The notes under the pieces are model-generated. The model was not told the DNA's origin. It searched no databases and saw only the letters and a list, made by a program, of their open reading frames with translations. A stretch of 8,850 nucleotides of DNA from Lachnospiraceae bacterium UBA7225. GTDB taxonomy: Bacteria; Bacillota; Clostridia; Lachnospirales; Lachnospiraceae. The number at the start of each line of letters is the position of its first letter. Positions within the stretch are counted from its first letter, which is position 1. Positions 1 through 7,242 of this stretch are shown one piece after another. The stretch lies in the NCBI GenBank assembly GCA_002473385.1, contig DKTR01000096.1:1167-10016 (forward strand). Reading direction: 5' to 3'. The position numbers and the translations under genes are program-made.

Positions 1-615
1 CACTATCATCTGATGGGCTGTATGCTTTCTGCTGCTTCCTGCAATAAGTGGTGGATGGACGAGATCATCGGAACGAAGGAATATGCGGCAGAGCAGGCAA
101 AGATTGAAAAGCTTGGTGAGAACCACGTATTCTTCCTGCCGTATCTGATGGGCGAGCGTTCCCCGCACAATAACCCGAATGCGAGAGGAACCTTTATCGG
201 CATGACGATGGACACCACCCGCGCAGACATGACGCAGGCGGTTCTGGAAGGTGTGGCATTTGCGATCCGAGATTCCTTCGAGGTGGCAAAATCACTTGGT
301 ATTAAGATCGAGCGCACAAAGATCTGCGGCGGCGGCGCAAAGAGTCCGCTCTGGAAGAAGATTATTGCAAATGTGCTCGGTATCAAGGTAGATGTGATCG
401 AGAGCGAAGAGGGACCGGGATACGGCGGAGCAATGCTGGCGGCAGTGGCATGCGGCGAATATGCGTCCGTAGAGGAAGCGGCCGCAAAGCTTGTGAAGGT
501 AGTGGATACCATAGAGCCGGAAGCAGAGCTGGTGGAAAAATACAACGACCGCTATGAGAAATTCGCAAAGATTTATCCGACTGTAAAAGAGCTGTTTGAT
601 ACTGTAACAATCTAA
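1..615 (+). CDS. xylB: Xylulokinase, C-terminal part (5' end outside window)
   Basis: The reading frame is open from the first base to a TAA at 613-615 and gives 204 residues, roughly the last 40% of a family that is usually near 500 residues. The fragment belongs to the second actin-like (FGGY_C) domain of carbohydrate kinases. It shows LPYLMGERSPHNNPNARG, a xylulokinase-type block, then the nucleotide-binding motif CGGGAKSPLWKKI at about residues 109-121, and GYGGAMLAAV further on. Xylulokinase phosphorylates D-xylulose with ATP to xylulose 5-phosphate in the cytoplasm, feeding the pentose phosphate pathway. The GERSPHNNP block favours xylulokinase over glycerol, gluconate or ribulose kinases, but the substrate-binding N-terminal domain is not visible. 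The sugar importer downstream supports a role in pentose use. ATG codons near the left edge are internal, not starts. Confidence 0.9.
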   Translation, partial: HYHLMGCMLSAASCNKWWMDEIIGTKEYAAEQAKIEKLGENHVFFLPYLMGERSPHNNPNARGTFIGMTMDTTRADMTQAVLEGVAFAIRDSFEVAKSLGIKIERTKICGGGAKSPLWKKIIANVLGIKVDVIESEEGPGYGGAMLAAVACGEYASVEEAAAKLVKVVDTIEPEAELVEKYNDRYEKFAKIYPTVKELFDTVTI

Positions 616-634
616 AAAACATTATTTATAAACA

Positions 635-673
635 GGGGCATAAAACGTGCAAAAAATAGGCGTTTTGTGCTCC
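635..673 (+). other. Hairpin downstream of xylB
   Basis: GGGGCATAAAACG (635-647) pairs with CGTTTTGTGCTCC (661-673) over 13 positions, two of them G-U wobbles, with a 13-base A-rich loop. No clear T-tract follows directly, so it is a poor intrinsic terminator. It may act as an RNA 3'-end stabiliser or a weak terminator that insulates xylB from the importer. The remaining gap up to the promoter (674-800) is AT-rich and I see no gene in it. Confidence 0.4.
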
Positions 674-808
674 TGCTTCTGTATCTGGAGACTCATTTCT
701 TTGAACCAGTCTTTTTTATAGCACAAATCCATCACAAAATAATGCTATTTCCAGGATTCTCTTGTTAAAATCCAACAAAAAAATGCGAGTGTTTTTTGTT
801 TTTGTCTA

Positions 809-838
809 GTGACAGACAGGGTATTTTTGTGTTATAGT
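809..838 (+). promoter_or_regulatory. Sigma-A-type promoter of the sugar importer operon
   Basis: A -35 element GTGACA (809-814, five of six consensus bases) lies 18 bases before a -10 element TATAGT (833-838). A TG at 830-831 with one base before the -10 makes it an extended -10. Transcription should begin near 845, about 40 bases before the chvE start. An inverted repeat TGTCT (803-807)/AGACA (814-818) overlaps the -35, and the symmetric CCGAAAACGG (846-855) sits at the predicted start point. Both are in positions where a repressor could act, but neither matches an operator I can name. Confidence 0.6.
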
Positions 839-884
839 CAAAATACCGAAAACGGAATACAAATATAAATGGAGGAAATGCAAA

Positions 885-1937
885 ATGAACAAAAAACTTT
901 TAACAGCAGCTCTCGCGGCTACGATGCTGGCAGGTCTTAGTCTTACCGCTGGTGCAGAAGGTGAAACCATCGGTGTTGCAATGCCGACGCAGGATCTTCA
1001 GAGATGGAACCAGGACGGCGAAAACATGAAAGCCCAGCTGGAAGAAAAAGGTTATGTGGTAGATCTTCAGTATGCAGGAAATGATTCCGCTACACAGGCT
1101 TCCCAGATTGAGAACATGATTGCAAACGGCGACCAGCTTCTGGTTGTTGCTTCCATCGACGGCGACTCCCTTGGAACCGTTCTTGCACAGGCAAAAGAAG
1201 CAGGCATTCCGGTTATCGCTTATGACCGTCTGATCATGAACACGGATGCAGTTTCCTACTATGCAACCTTCGATAACTATCTGGTAGGTAAGACACAGGG
1301 CGAATTCCTTGTAAATGCGCTCGACCTGGAGAATCAGGACGGACCGTTCAACCTGGAAATGGTAACAGGCGACCCGGGTGACAACAACGTAAACTTCTTC
1401 TTCGGTGGTGCTATGGACGTTCTTCAGCCGTACATCGACGCAGGCAAGCTGGTTGTTCCGTCTGGTCAGATGACAAAAGATGAAGTTGCTACCCTTAACT
1501 GGGCAACCGATGCTGCACAGTCCAGATTTGAGAACATCCTGTCCTCCAACTATGCAGACGGTACCACTCTTCATGCAGTACTTGCTTCCAATGACTCTAC
1601 AGCACTTGGTGTTGTAAACGCTCTGGCAGCTAACTACACTGGCGAATACCCGATCATCACCGGTCAGGACTGCGATATCGCAAACGTTCCTCACATCGTT
1701 GACGGAACACAGGCTATGTCCGTATTCAAGGATACACGTGCTCTGGCATCCAAGGTTGTTGAGATGGTTGACGCAATTATCACTGGCGCGGAAGTTCCGG
1801 TAAACGATACCGAAACATACGATAACGGCACAGGCGTTATCCCGTCTTTCCTTTGCGAGCCGACAGCAGTTACCGCTGAAAACTACAAAGAAGTTCTGAT
1901 CGATTCCGGTTACTATACAGAGGATCAGATCCAGTAA
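885..1937 (+). CDS. chvE: ChvE-type multiple monosaccharide ABC transporter, sugar-binding protein
   Basis: This 350-residue extracytoplasmic binding protein (periplasmic-binding fold, type I) captures an aldose and delivers it to the MmsA/MmsB transporter encoded next. The start at 885 is fixed by GGAGG at 871-875, nine bases upstream. Residues 1-24 form a signal peptide: MNKK, a hydrophobic core, then an AGA cleavage site before EGETIG. Family blocks follow in order: GVAMPTQDLQRW, SQIENMI, AYDRLI, VSYYATFDN, GDPGDNNV, VPSGQM, ITGQDCDIANVP, FKDTRAL and the C-terminal NYKEVLIDSGYYTEDQIQ. This order resembles Agrobacterium ChvE more than E. coli XylF, although the two are related. The signal peptide has no lipobox cysteine, unlike most binding proteins of Gram-positive bacteria. 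ChvE-like proteins bind several sugars (xylose, arabinose, galactose, glucose, fucose), so the ligand cannot be fixed; neighbouring xylB makes xylose attractive. Confidence 0.88.
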   Translation: MNKKLLTAALAATMLAGLSLTAGAEGETIGVAMPTQDLQRWNQDGENMKAQLEEKGYVVDLQYAGNDSATQASQIENMIANGDQLLVVASIDGDSLGTVLAQAKEAGIPVIAYDRLIMNTDAVSYYATFDNYLVGKTQGEFLVNALDLENQDGPFNLEMVTGDPGDNNVNFFFGGAMDVLQPYIDAGKLVVPSGQMTKDEVATLNWATDAAQSRFENILSSNYADGTTLHAVLASNDSTALGVVNALAANYTGEYPIITGQDCDIANVPHIVDGTQAMSVFKDTRALASKVVEMVDAIITGAEVPVNDTETYDNGTGVIPSFLCEPTAVTAENYKEVLIDSGYYTEDQIQ

Positions 1938-1962
1938 GATATGTGCAGCAAAAAAGTCTTAT

Positions 1963-1987
1963 ACAGGCGGGCCTTTCGCCCGCCTGT
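1963..1987 (+). other. Strong intergenic hairpin 1 between chvE and mmsA
   Basis: ACAGGCGGGC (1963-1972) and GCCCGCCTGT (1978-1987) form a perfect 10-bp GC-rich stem with the 5-base loop CTTTC. Only TTCTTG follows, so termination would be partial. Such hairpins after a binding-protein gene commonly stabilise the upstream mRNA or attenuate read-through, giving more binding protein than ATPase or permease. The position, 26 bases after the chvE stop, fits that role. Confidence 0.65.
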
Positions 1988-2001
1988 TCTTGATGATACC
2001 A

Positions 2002-2044
2002 GTGCCAGAAGGGGCATGTGTAAAAGACGCGCCTTCTGGGGCAC
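2002..2044 (+). other. Intergenic hairpin 2 between chvE and mmsA
   Basis: GTGCC (2002-2006) pairs with GGCAC (2040-2044), and AGAAGG (2007-2012) pairs with CCTTCT (2032-2037). That leaves a two-base GG bulge at 2038-2039 and a 19-base loop. No T-tract follows. It lies 14 bases downstream of hairpin 1 and 21 bases upstream of the mmsA ribosome binding site, so it could block 3'-exonuclease progress or modulate downstream expression. Confidence 0.5.
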
Positions 2045-2065
2045 ACAATGATTATCTGAAAGTTT

Positions 2066-2071
2066 GGAGGG
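2066..2071 (+). promoter_or_regulatory. Ribosome binding site that sets the TTG start of mmsA
   Basis: GGAGGG at 2066-2071 is followed after seven bases by TTG at 2079. A longer in-frame reading from the TTG at 2064 would place the Shine-Dalgarno sequence inside the coding region and has no ribosome binding site of its own. TTG 2079 is therefore the preferred start and yields an N-terminus MAKILLEMKNITKTF. Confidence 0.7.
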
Positions 2072-2078
2072 AGCAATT

Positions 2079-3617
2079 TTGGCAAAGATACTACTGGAAA
2101 TGAAAAATATCACCAAAACATTCCCCGGTGTGAAGGCACTTGACAACGTAAATCTTCAGGTGGAGGAGGGCGAGATCCACGCTCTCGTTGGAGAAAACGG
2201 AGCGGGAAAATCCACTCTGATGAACGTACTTTCCGGCGTCTATCCCTTCGGTTCCTATGAAGGTGATATCATCTACAACGGCGATATATGTAAATTCCAT
2301 CATATTAAAGAGAGTGAGGAAAAAGGGATTGTTATTATTCACCAGGAGCTCGCGCTGATTCCGTATATGTCGATCGGTGAGAACATGTTCCTGGGAAATG
2401 AACGTGGAAAAAAGGCTTCTATCAACTGGGATGAGACCTACGGTGAAGCAGAAAAATATATGAGGCAGGTTGGATTGACAGAATCCTCCCGTACACTGAT
2501 TAAGGATATCGGCGTCGGCAAGCAGCAGCTTGTGGAAATTGCAAAAGCACTTGCAAAGAACGCAAAGCTCCTGATTCTGGACGAGCCGACATCATCACTG
2601 AATGAGACGGATTCCAAAGCGCTGCTCGACCTGCTTCTGAAATTCAAGAAAGAGGGGATGACCTGTATTATTATCAGCCACAAGCTGAACGAGGTTTCTT
2701 ATGTGGCAGATAAGATCACCGTCATCCGCGATGGTTCTACGATCGAAACGCTGGTAAAGGGTGTTGATGAATTTACGGAGGACCGCATCATCAAGGGCAT
2801 GGTTGGCCGTGAAATCGCAGACCGTTTCCCAAAACGCCACAATGTAAAGATCGGCGATGTCAATATGGAAGTGAAAAACTGGACAGTTTACCATCCTGTT
2901 TACAGCGAGCGCAAGGTAGTAGACAATGTTTCTATCAAAGTACATAAAGGTGAAGTAGTCGGTATCTCTGGTCTGATGGGTGCCGGACGTACTGAGCTGG
3001 CAAAGAGTGTCTTTGGAAAGAGTTTTGGAAGCAATATCAGCGGAACACTTCTGCTGAACGGAACGGAAGTACATTTAAAGAATGCGCGTGACGCAATTCA
3101 TCACAAGCTTGCTTATGTGACAGAGGATCGTAAGGGTGACGGGCTGATTCTTTCTAATTCAATCAAGACTAACACGACACTGGCAAATCTGGATGGTGTC
3201 AGCGACCGCATGGTGATTGACAAAGATAAAGAATATGCCGTAGCCGTGGAATATAAGGAAAAGCTGAACACAAAGTGCCCGACGGTGGAACAGAATGTCG
3301 GAAACCTGAGCGGCGGAAACCAGCAGAAGGTGCTTCTGGCAAAATGGATGTTCGCAGATCCGGATATTCTGATTCTGGATGAACCGACCAGAGGTATCGA
3401 CGTTGGTGCAAAATACGAGATTTACTGTATCATCAATGATCTGGTAGCAGCAGGAAAATCGGTAATCATGATTTCTTCCGAGCTCCCGGAGGTATTGGGA
3501 ATGTCAGACAGAATCTATGTTATGAACGAAGGCAGGATTGCCGGCGAGCTGACGCAGGCGGAGGCGACGCAGGAGAAGATCATGGCATGTATTCTGAGAT
3601 CGAGTAAAGGAGAGTAA
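2079..3617 (+). CDS. mmsA: Multiple monosaccharide ABC transporter, double-domain ATP-binding protein (GguA-like)
   Basis: This cytoplasmic ATPase of 512 residues powers sugar import through MmsB. It has two fused ABC domains. Domain 1 shows Walker A GENGAGKST (38-46), the block GSYEGDIIYNG typical of the GguA/MmsA group, a degenerate signature VGKQQLVEIAKAL, Walker B LLILDEPTSS (catalytic E169) and the switch SHKL. Domain 2 shows a degenerate Walker A GLMGAGRTE (298-306, Arg in place of the Lys), an intact signature LSGGNQQKV (from 410), Walker B ILILDEPTRGID (D434, E435), and ISSEL where the switch His would be. This asymmetry is normal for sugar ABC ATPases of the RbsA/XylG/MglA class. The length matches the family when TTG 2079 is used. 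The gene lies 141 bases after chvE across two hairpins and 3 bases before mmsB. Confidence 0.9.
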   Translation: MAKILLEMKNITKTFPGVKALDNVNLQVEEGEIHALVGENGAGKSTLMNVLSGVYPFGSYEGDIIYNGDICKFHHIKESEEKGIVIIHQELALIPYMSIGENMFLGNERGKKASINWDETYGEAEKYMRQVGLTESSRTLIKDIGVGKQQLVEIAKALAKNAKLLILDEPTSSLNETDSKALLDLLLKFKKEGMTCIIISHKLNEVSYVADKITVIRDGSTIETLVKGVDEFTEDRIIKGMVGREIADRFPKRHNVKIGDVNMEVKNWTVYHPVYSERKVVDNVSIKVHKGEVVGISGLMGAGRTELAKSVFGKSFGSNISGTLLLNGTEVHLKNARDAIHHKLAYVTEDRKGDGLILSNSIKTNTTLANLDGVSDRMVIDKDKEYAVAVEYKEKLNTKCPTVEQNVGNLSGGNQQKVLLAKWMFADPDILILDEPTRGIDVGAKYEIYCIINDLVAAGKSVIMISSELPEVLGMSDRIYVMNEGRIAGELTQAEATQEKIMACILRSSKGE

Positions 3618-3620
3618 GAG

Positions 3621-4796
3621 ATGAATAGCGCGAAAATAAGAGATTTTATAACAAAATATACCATGATTATTGTATTGGTGCTGGTAACACTGTTCTTTAC
3701 CTGGGGCACACAGGGCAAGATTCTGTTTCCGCAGAACATTACAAACTTAATTTCACAAAACGCTTATGTGTTTGTACTGGCAACCGGTATGCTGCTCTGC
3801 ATTTTAACCGGCGGTAACATCGACCTTTCTGTGGGTTCGGTTGTCTGCTTTGTCGGCGCAGTGGGCGGTGTTCTTATGGAAAACATGGGTGTTCCGGTAT
3901 TCTTTGCAGTCATTCTGATGCTGCTCCTCGGTGCGGTGATCGGTGCATGGCAGGCTTTCTGGATCGCATTTTTCCGTATTCCGCCATTTATCACAACCCT
4001 GTCCGGCATGCTCGTGTTCCGTGGTCTTTCCAACGTGGTGCTCGGCGGTAAGACACTTCCGATCAAGTCGGAGACCTTCACTGTACTGTTCGGCGGCGGC
4101 GCAAATTGTTATGTTCCCGATTTTCTCGGCGGAGGAGAGGGGCTGAACCGCGTGGCGATGGCAGCCGGTATCATTGCCTGCCTGATCTACATTTTCGTAA
4201 CGGTGCGCGGTCATATGAACCGCAAGAAAAAAGGCTATGAGACAGGAAACGTTGCTGCAATGTACATAAAGATGATCGTCATCTGCGCAGTTATTATGTT
4301 CCTAACTGTAAAGCTGGCCCAGCATAAAGGCATTCCGACCTCCCTGGTATGGGTAATGATTGTTGTATTGATTTATGGTTATATCACAAGTAAGACAACT
4401 ATTGGCCGTTACTTCTATGCTGTTGGCGGCAACGAGAAGGCGACAAAGCTTTCCGGTATCAATACCGATATGGTGTACTTTATTGCTTATACGAACATGG
4501 GACTGCTGTCCGCACTGGCAGGTATGCTTACGATCGCACGTCTGACCTCCGCACAGCCGACCTACGGACAGAACTATGAGATGGATGCCATCGGTTCCTG
4601 CTTTATCGGAGGTGCTTCCGCATACGGCGGAATCGGAACGGTACCGGGTGTTATCGTCGGCGCGCTGCTGATGGGTATCATTAACCAGGGTATGTCCATC
4701 ATGGGTACTGACCAGAATATGCAGAAGGTGGTAAAAGGCCTTGTGCTTCTTGCAGCCGTAATCTTCGACGTTGTATCCAAGAAAAAATCTTCATAA
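3621..4796 (+). CDS. mmsB: Multiple monosaccharide ABC transporter, membrane permease (GguB-like)
   Basis: This 391-residue integral membrane protein belongs to the BPD_transp_2 (RbsC/XylH) family and forms the translocation pore for the sugar delivered by the ChvE-type protein. It is highly hydrophobic, with about ten likely membrane segments. Family blocks are VLATGMLLCILTGGNIDLSVGS near residues 52-73, FRIPPFITTLSGMLVFRG, the ATPase-contacting loop AVGGNEKATKLSGI, and IGGASAYGGIGTVPGVIVGALLMG near the C-terminus. A charged loop MNRKKKGYETGN in the middle is expected to be cytoplasmic. The ATG at 3621 has AAAGGAG at 3607-3613, inside the 3' end of mmsA, which suggests coupled translation. 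A strong terminator follows, so this is the last gene of the operon. The name mmsB also denotes an unrelated 3-hydroxyisobutyrate dehydrogenase elsewhere; the transporter meaning is intended here. Confidence 0.9.
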   Translation: MNSAKIRDFITKYTMIIVLVLVTLFFTWGTQGKILFPQNITNLISQNAYVFVLATGMLLCILTGGNIDLSVGSVVCFVGAVGGVLMENMGVPVFFAVILMLLLGAVIGAWQAFWIAFFRIPPFITTLSGMLVFRGLSNVVLGGKTLPIKSETFTVLFGGGANCYVPDFLGGGEGLNRVAMAAGIIACLIYIFVTVRGHMNRKKKGYETGNVAAMYIKMIVICAVIMFLTVKLAQHKGIPTSLVWVMIVVLIYGYITSKTTIGRYFYAVGGNEKATKLSGINTDMVYFIAYTNMGLLSALAGMLTIARLTSAQPTYGQNYEMDAIGSCFIGGASAYGGIGTVPGVIVGALLMGIINQGMSIMGTDQNMQKVVKGLVLLAAVIFDVVSKKKSS

Positions 4797-4850
4797 CTGT
4801 CTGGTATTTCTGCGATCATGGGCAGAAATTCCTAAAAACAATGCAGGAAT

Positions 4851-4892
4851 TCCCCGGGAATGCAGCCGCGAAGCTGCACTCCGGGGATTTTT
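4851..4892 (+). terminator. Intrinsic terminator of the sugar importer operon
   Basis: CCCCGG (4852-4857) pairs with CCGGGG (4881-4886), and TGCAGC (4861-4866) pairs with GCTGCA (4873-4878). A small internal loop (GAA opposite CT) separates the two helices, the loop is CGCGAA, and TTTTT follows at 4888-4892. It lies 55 bases after the mmsB stop and closes the importer transcript. Confidence 0.85.
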
Positions 4893-4901
4893 GCACGATT
4901 T

Positions 4902-4932
4902 GTTACACTTTTGTTTCAAATTGTGCTAGAAT
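4902..4932 (+). promoter_or_regulatory. Probable promoter of the cell-wall-binding serine hydrolase
   Basis: An extended -10 is present: TG at 4924-4925, one base, then TAGAAT at 4927-4932. The best -35 is the weak GTTACA (4902-4907) at 19-base spacing, so the extended -10 probably does most of the work. Transcription would start near 4939, about 32 bases upstream of the ATG. The site lies right after the preceding terminator, so the gene is likely transcribed alone. Confidence 0.5.
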
Positions 4933-4970
4933 ATGGTTATCACATTATAGCGCATCCAAGGAGGTTCTTT

Positions 4971-6110
4971 ATGAAGCAAAAACAAATCTTTCCGGCATTT
5001 GTCCTGTTTTGTCTTCTTTTTTGCATTTCCTTCAGCGGCATTTCAGCCGCGGCAGCAGAGAGCACCCGGACAGCTTCCAAAACAAACGTGAAATCAACAG
5101 CAGCATCTACTGCAAAAATTACATATAAAAATACTTTCCGCATCATAAACGGAAAACGCTATTACTACGGCAGCAACGGAAAAAGGGTGAAAAAAACCTG
5201 GAAAACCATTAAAAAGAGGCGTTATTATTTTTATGCTGACGGACACGTCGCCACCGGTCCCAGCGTCATTGCAAAAAAACGCTACCTTTTCTCCAATGCG
5301 GGCGTGCTCTTGAAAAATGGCTTTAAAACAGTAAACGGCAAAACCTATTATGTAAATTCCAAGGGAATTGTAACTACTGGCTTTAAGACTATAAGTAAGA
5401 AGCGCTACTGCTTTGCTTCCAATGGCGTCATGCGCACCGGCTGGTATAAGAAAGGAAAGAATACCTATTACTTTAACCGGAAGACAGGCGTCATGTCAAA
5501 AGGATGGAAGACCATTGACGGAAAAAGGTATTATTTCAATAGCAGCGGAATTATGGTCACAAATGACTGGGTCAGCAGCAAATATCTGGACAAAAACGGG
5601 GTATATGACGCCACTAAAAAGCTGACTCTGAACGGGCTGGAAAAGAAGCTTCGTTCTACTATCAAAGGATATTCCGGCACCTGGTCTGTTTATGTGAAAA
5701 ATCTGGACACCAATGAGGCCATCTGCATTAACAATAAAAAAATCTATGCAGCCAGCCTGATTAAGCTTTACGCCATGGGAGCCGCATATGAAAAAGTAAA
5801 ACAGGGAAAATTAAAAGAATCTTCCGTGAAAAACACCATCAACAGTATGATTACTGTCAGCAGTAATGATGCGTTTAACACTATTGTCAGCAGGGTGGGA
5901 AAAACGTACATTAACACCTGGTGCAAAGCCAATGGCTACAACAGTACAAACCAGGGACACGGTCTTTCACCCAGCAGCAATAATTACGGCCTGAGCAATG
6001 GAACGGGCTCCAATGTGACTACCGTAAAGGACTGCGGCAGACTTCTGGAAAGCATTTATCGCGGCACATGCGTGTCCCAAAGCGCTTCCAAGAAGATGCT
6101 GGCACATTAA
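4971..6110 (+). CDS. Exported cell-wall-binding-repeat serine hydrolase (beta-lactamase fold), cut short by an in-frame stop
   Basis: ATG 4971 is chosen because AAGGAGG (4958-4964) lies six bases upstream and a signal peptide starts exactly there. Upstream in-frame codons fall in the promoter and the previous terminator. The 379-residue product has a signal peptide (about 1-29, ending ISAAAAES). About seven cell-wall- or choline-binding-type repeats of roughly 20 residues follow (about 56-198; units such as GWKTIDGKRYYFNSSG and GFKTVNGKTYYVNSKG). Last comes a class A beta-lactamase-like domain with SLIK (S262, K265; SxxK nucleophile motif) and SSNDAFN (S298-N-D; SDN-like motif). TAA at 6108-6110 stops translation before the KTG motif, which is still encoded downstream in the same frame. 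The intact protein would bind the cell surface and act on peptidoglycan or related substrates; true beta-lactam hydrolysis is not implied. The truncated product lacks part of the active site and is probably inactive. Confidence 0.8.
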   Translation: MKQKQIFPAFVLFCLLFCISFSGISAAAAESTRTASKTNVKSTAASTAKITYKNTFRIINGKRYYYGSNGKRVKKTWKTIKKRRYYFYADGHVATGPSVIAKKRYLFSNAGVLLKNGFKTVNGKTYYVNSKGIVTTGFKTISKKRYCFASNGVMRTGWYKKGKNTYYFNRKTGVMSKGWKTIDGKRYYFNSSGIMVTNDWVSSKYLDKNGVYDATKKLTLNGLEKKLRSTIKGYSGTWSVYVKNLDTNEAICINNKKIYAASLIKLYAMGAAYEKVKQGKLKESSVKNTINSMITVSSNDAFNTIVSRVGKTYINTWCKANGYNSTNQGHGLSPSSNNYGLSNGTGSNVTTVKDCGRLLESIYRGTCVSQSASKKMLAH

Positions 6111-6335
6111 AAAAAACAGCAGCGGCGTTCCAAAATTCCCGCAGGTATTCCGGGAGGAGTAACCGTTGCTAATAAAACCGGTGAAACAGACGACACTACC
6201 CATGATGTGGCCATTGTTTATTCCAAAGGTGCAGATTATATTATCTGCGTTATGGGCAGCGTACCCGGCGGCGCCTGGGGCGCTTCCGGTAATATCACTA
6301 AATTGTCCCGGATTACGTACAATTATTTTAATTAA
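6111..6335 (+). pseudogene. Stranded C-terminal end of the serine hydrolase
   Basis: The same reading frame as the preceding gene continues after TAA 6108-6110 for 74 codons, to TAA 6333-6335. It encodes KIPAGIPGGVTVANKTGETD, then HDVAIVYSKGADYIICVM and a C-terminal NYFN. The KTG motif (codons 402-404 counted from the 4971 start) is the third catalytic motif of the penicillin-recognising serine hydrolases, and the strand after it is also typical. The frame is unchanged across the stop, so a single TTA-to-TAA substitution next to the A8 run explains it more simply than an indel. No ribosome binding site or start serves this piece alone. Confidence 0.75.
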
Positions 6336-6350
6336 CTCCAATTATCTTAT

Positions 6351-6409
6351 AGCTGCAGAAACAGATTGCTTCTTCCAGGAAGAGCGAACTGGTTCTGCAG
6401 CTTTTTTTT
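6351..6409 (+). terminator. Intrinsic terminator after the serine hydrolase gene
   Basis: AGCTGCAGAA (6351-6360) pairs with TTCTGCAGCT. The stem continues past a mismatch with CAG/CTG and then an inner helix between CTTCTTCC and GGAAGAG. An eight-T tract follows at 6402-6409. It is one of the longest hairpins in the window and separates the hydrolase gene from phoU. Confidence 0.9.
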
Positions 6410-6503
6410 ACCTGTATTTTACCTGCAGGTGATAGTGAACTTTACAAAGCTTTTGATAAAATAAACATAAAAAGAAATAAAAGAATGCGGGGCATGACTG
6501 ATT

Positions 6504-7157
6504 ATGAGAGACCATTATGAGGAACAATTGAAAAAATTGAATGATTATGTTGCAAAAATGGGTGAGCTGATTGAAACAGCGATCAGCGATGCGCTGGACG
6601 CACTTATGAACAAAGATGTTGAGGAAGCAAAAAATACTATTAGCTTCGATACAAGGATCGACCATATGGAACGCGAAATAGAGGGACTTTGTCTGAACCT
6701 TCTGCTTTCACAGCAACCGGTGGCAACCGATCTGCGCATGGTTTCCGCGGCGCTGAAAATGATCACGGATATGGAACGTATCGGCGATCATGCCGCTGAT
6801 ATTTCTGAGATTACTCTGATACTTGCAAAGACTGGATATCCAAGTGATTTAAGCCAGATTAAAGAGATGGCGGACGAGACCGTGCGGATGGTGAAAAACA
6901 GTGTGGAGGCGTATCTGAAGAAGGATATGGAAAAGGCATCCGGTGTAATCCGTCAGGACGATATTGTAGACAACTACTTCGTGCAGGTGAAAAAAGATAT
7001 CATCCGTCAGATCAATGAAAATATCCAGAACGGCGAGCAGGCAGCGGATGTGCTGATGATTGTGAAATATCTGGAGCGTATCGGAGACCACGCTACCAAC
7101 ATTGCAGAGTGGGTACTTTTTTACCTTACTGGCGGGCACCCGGATGTTACTGATTAA
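6504..7157 (+). CDS. phoU: PhoU family phosphate signalling / transport accessory protein
   Basis: The 217-residue all-helical cytoplasmic protein consists of two PhoU repeats, each a three-helix bundle that binds metal clusters. The hallmark ERIGDHA occurs twice, at residues 91-97 and 191-197, exactly 100 residues apart. The second copy continues as THNIAEWVLFYLTGG-like sequence (ATNIAEWVLFYLTGG here). The N-terminus MRDHYEEQLKKLNDYVAKMG is typical and the length matches the family. PhoU normally links the PstSCAB phosphate importer to the PhoR sensor kinase and restrains phosphate uptake. No pst, phoB or phoR gene is in view: the upstream neighbour is an unrelated hydrolase behind a terminator. 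ATG 6504 has only a GGGG-like site at 6489-6492. TTTACA at 6441-6446 could be a -35 element, but I see no convincing -10 for it. Confidence 0.92.
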   Translation: MRDHYEEQLKKLNDYVAKMGELIETAISDALDALMNKDVEEAKNTISFDTRIDHMEREIEGLCLNLLLSQQPVATDLRMVSAALKMITDMERIGDHAADISEITLILAKTGYPSDLSQIKEMADETVRMVKNSVEAYLKKDMEKASGVIRQDDIVDNYFVQVKKDIIRQINENIQNGEQAADVLMIVKYLERIGDHATNIAEWVLFYLTGGHPDVTD

Positions 7158-7242
7158 AGAGGCAGCCGGGACGGCGGTCAGAAGATAATTTGTGAACTGA
7201 GACATAGCAGGCTGGAAATATTTCCATGAGGGAGGAAGACAT

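Noticed and set aside
900..1694. 264-codon open frame on the minus strand across the binding-protein gene
   Set aside because: It lies entirely opposite chvE, whose signal peptide, family motifs and ribosome binding site are clear. The minus-strand product is Cys- and Val-rich with no recognisable domain.
2595..3074. 159-codon minus-strand frame opposite mmsA
   Set aside because: It is a shadow of the double-domain ATPase gene, with no ribosome binding site or domain.
4841..4970. Upstream extension of the serine hydrolase frame
   Set aside because: The extension passes through the importer terminator and the hydrolase promoter. AAGGAGG and a signal peptide place the true start at 4971.
6108..6120. 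Programmed frameshift or slippage at the A8 run
   Set aside because: The protein continues in the same frame after the stop, so a shift of one base would not restore it. A nonsense change is simpler.
6166..6432. 88-codon plus-strand frame after the serine hydrolase stop
   Set aside because: It is out of frame with the clear KTG-containing remnant on the same bases, and it runs through the terminator T-tract.
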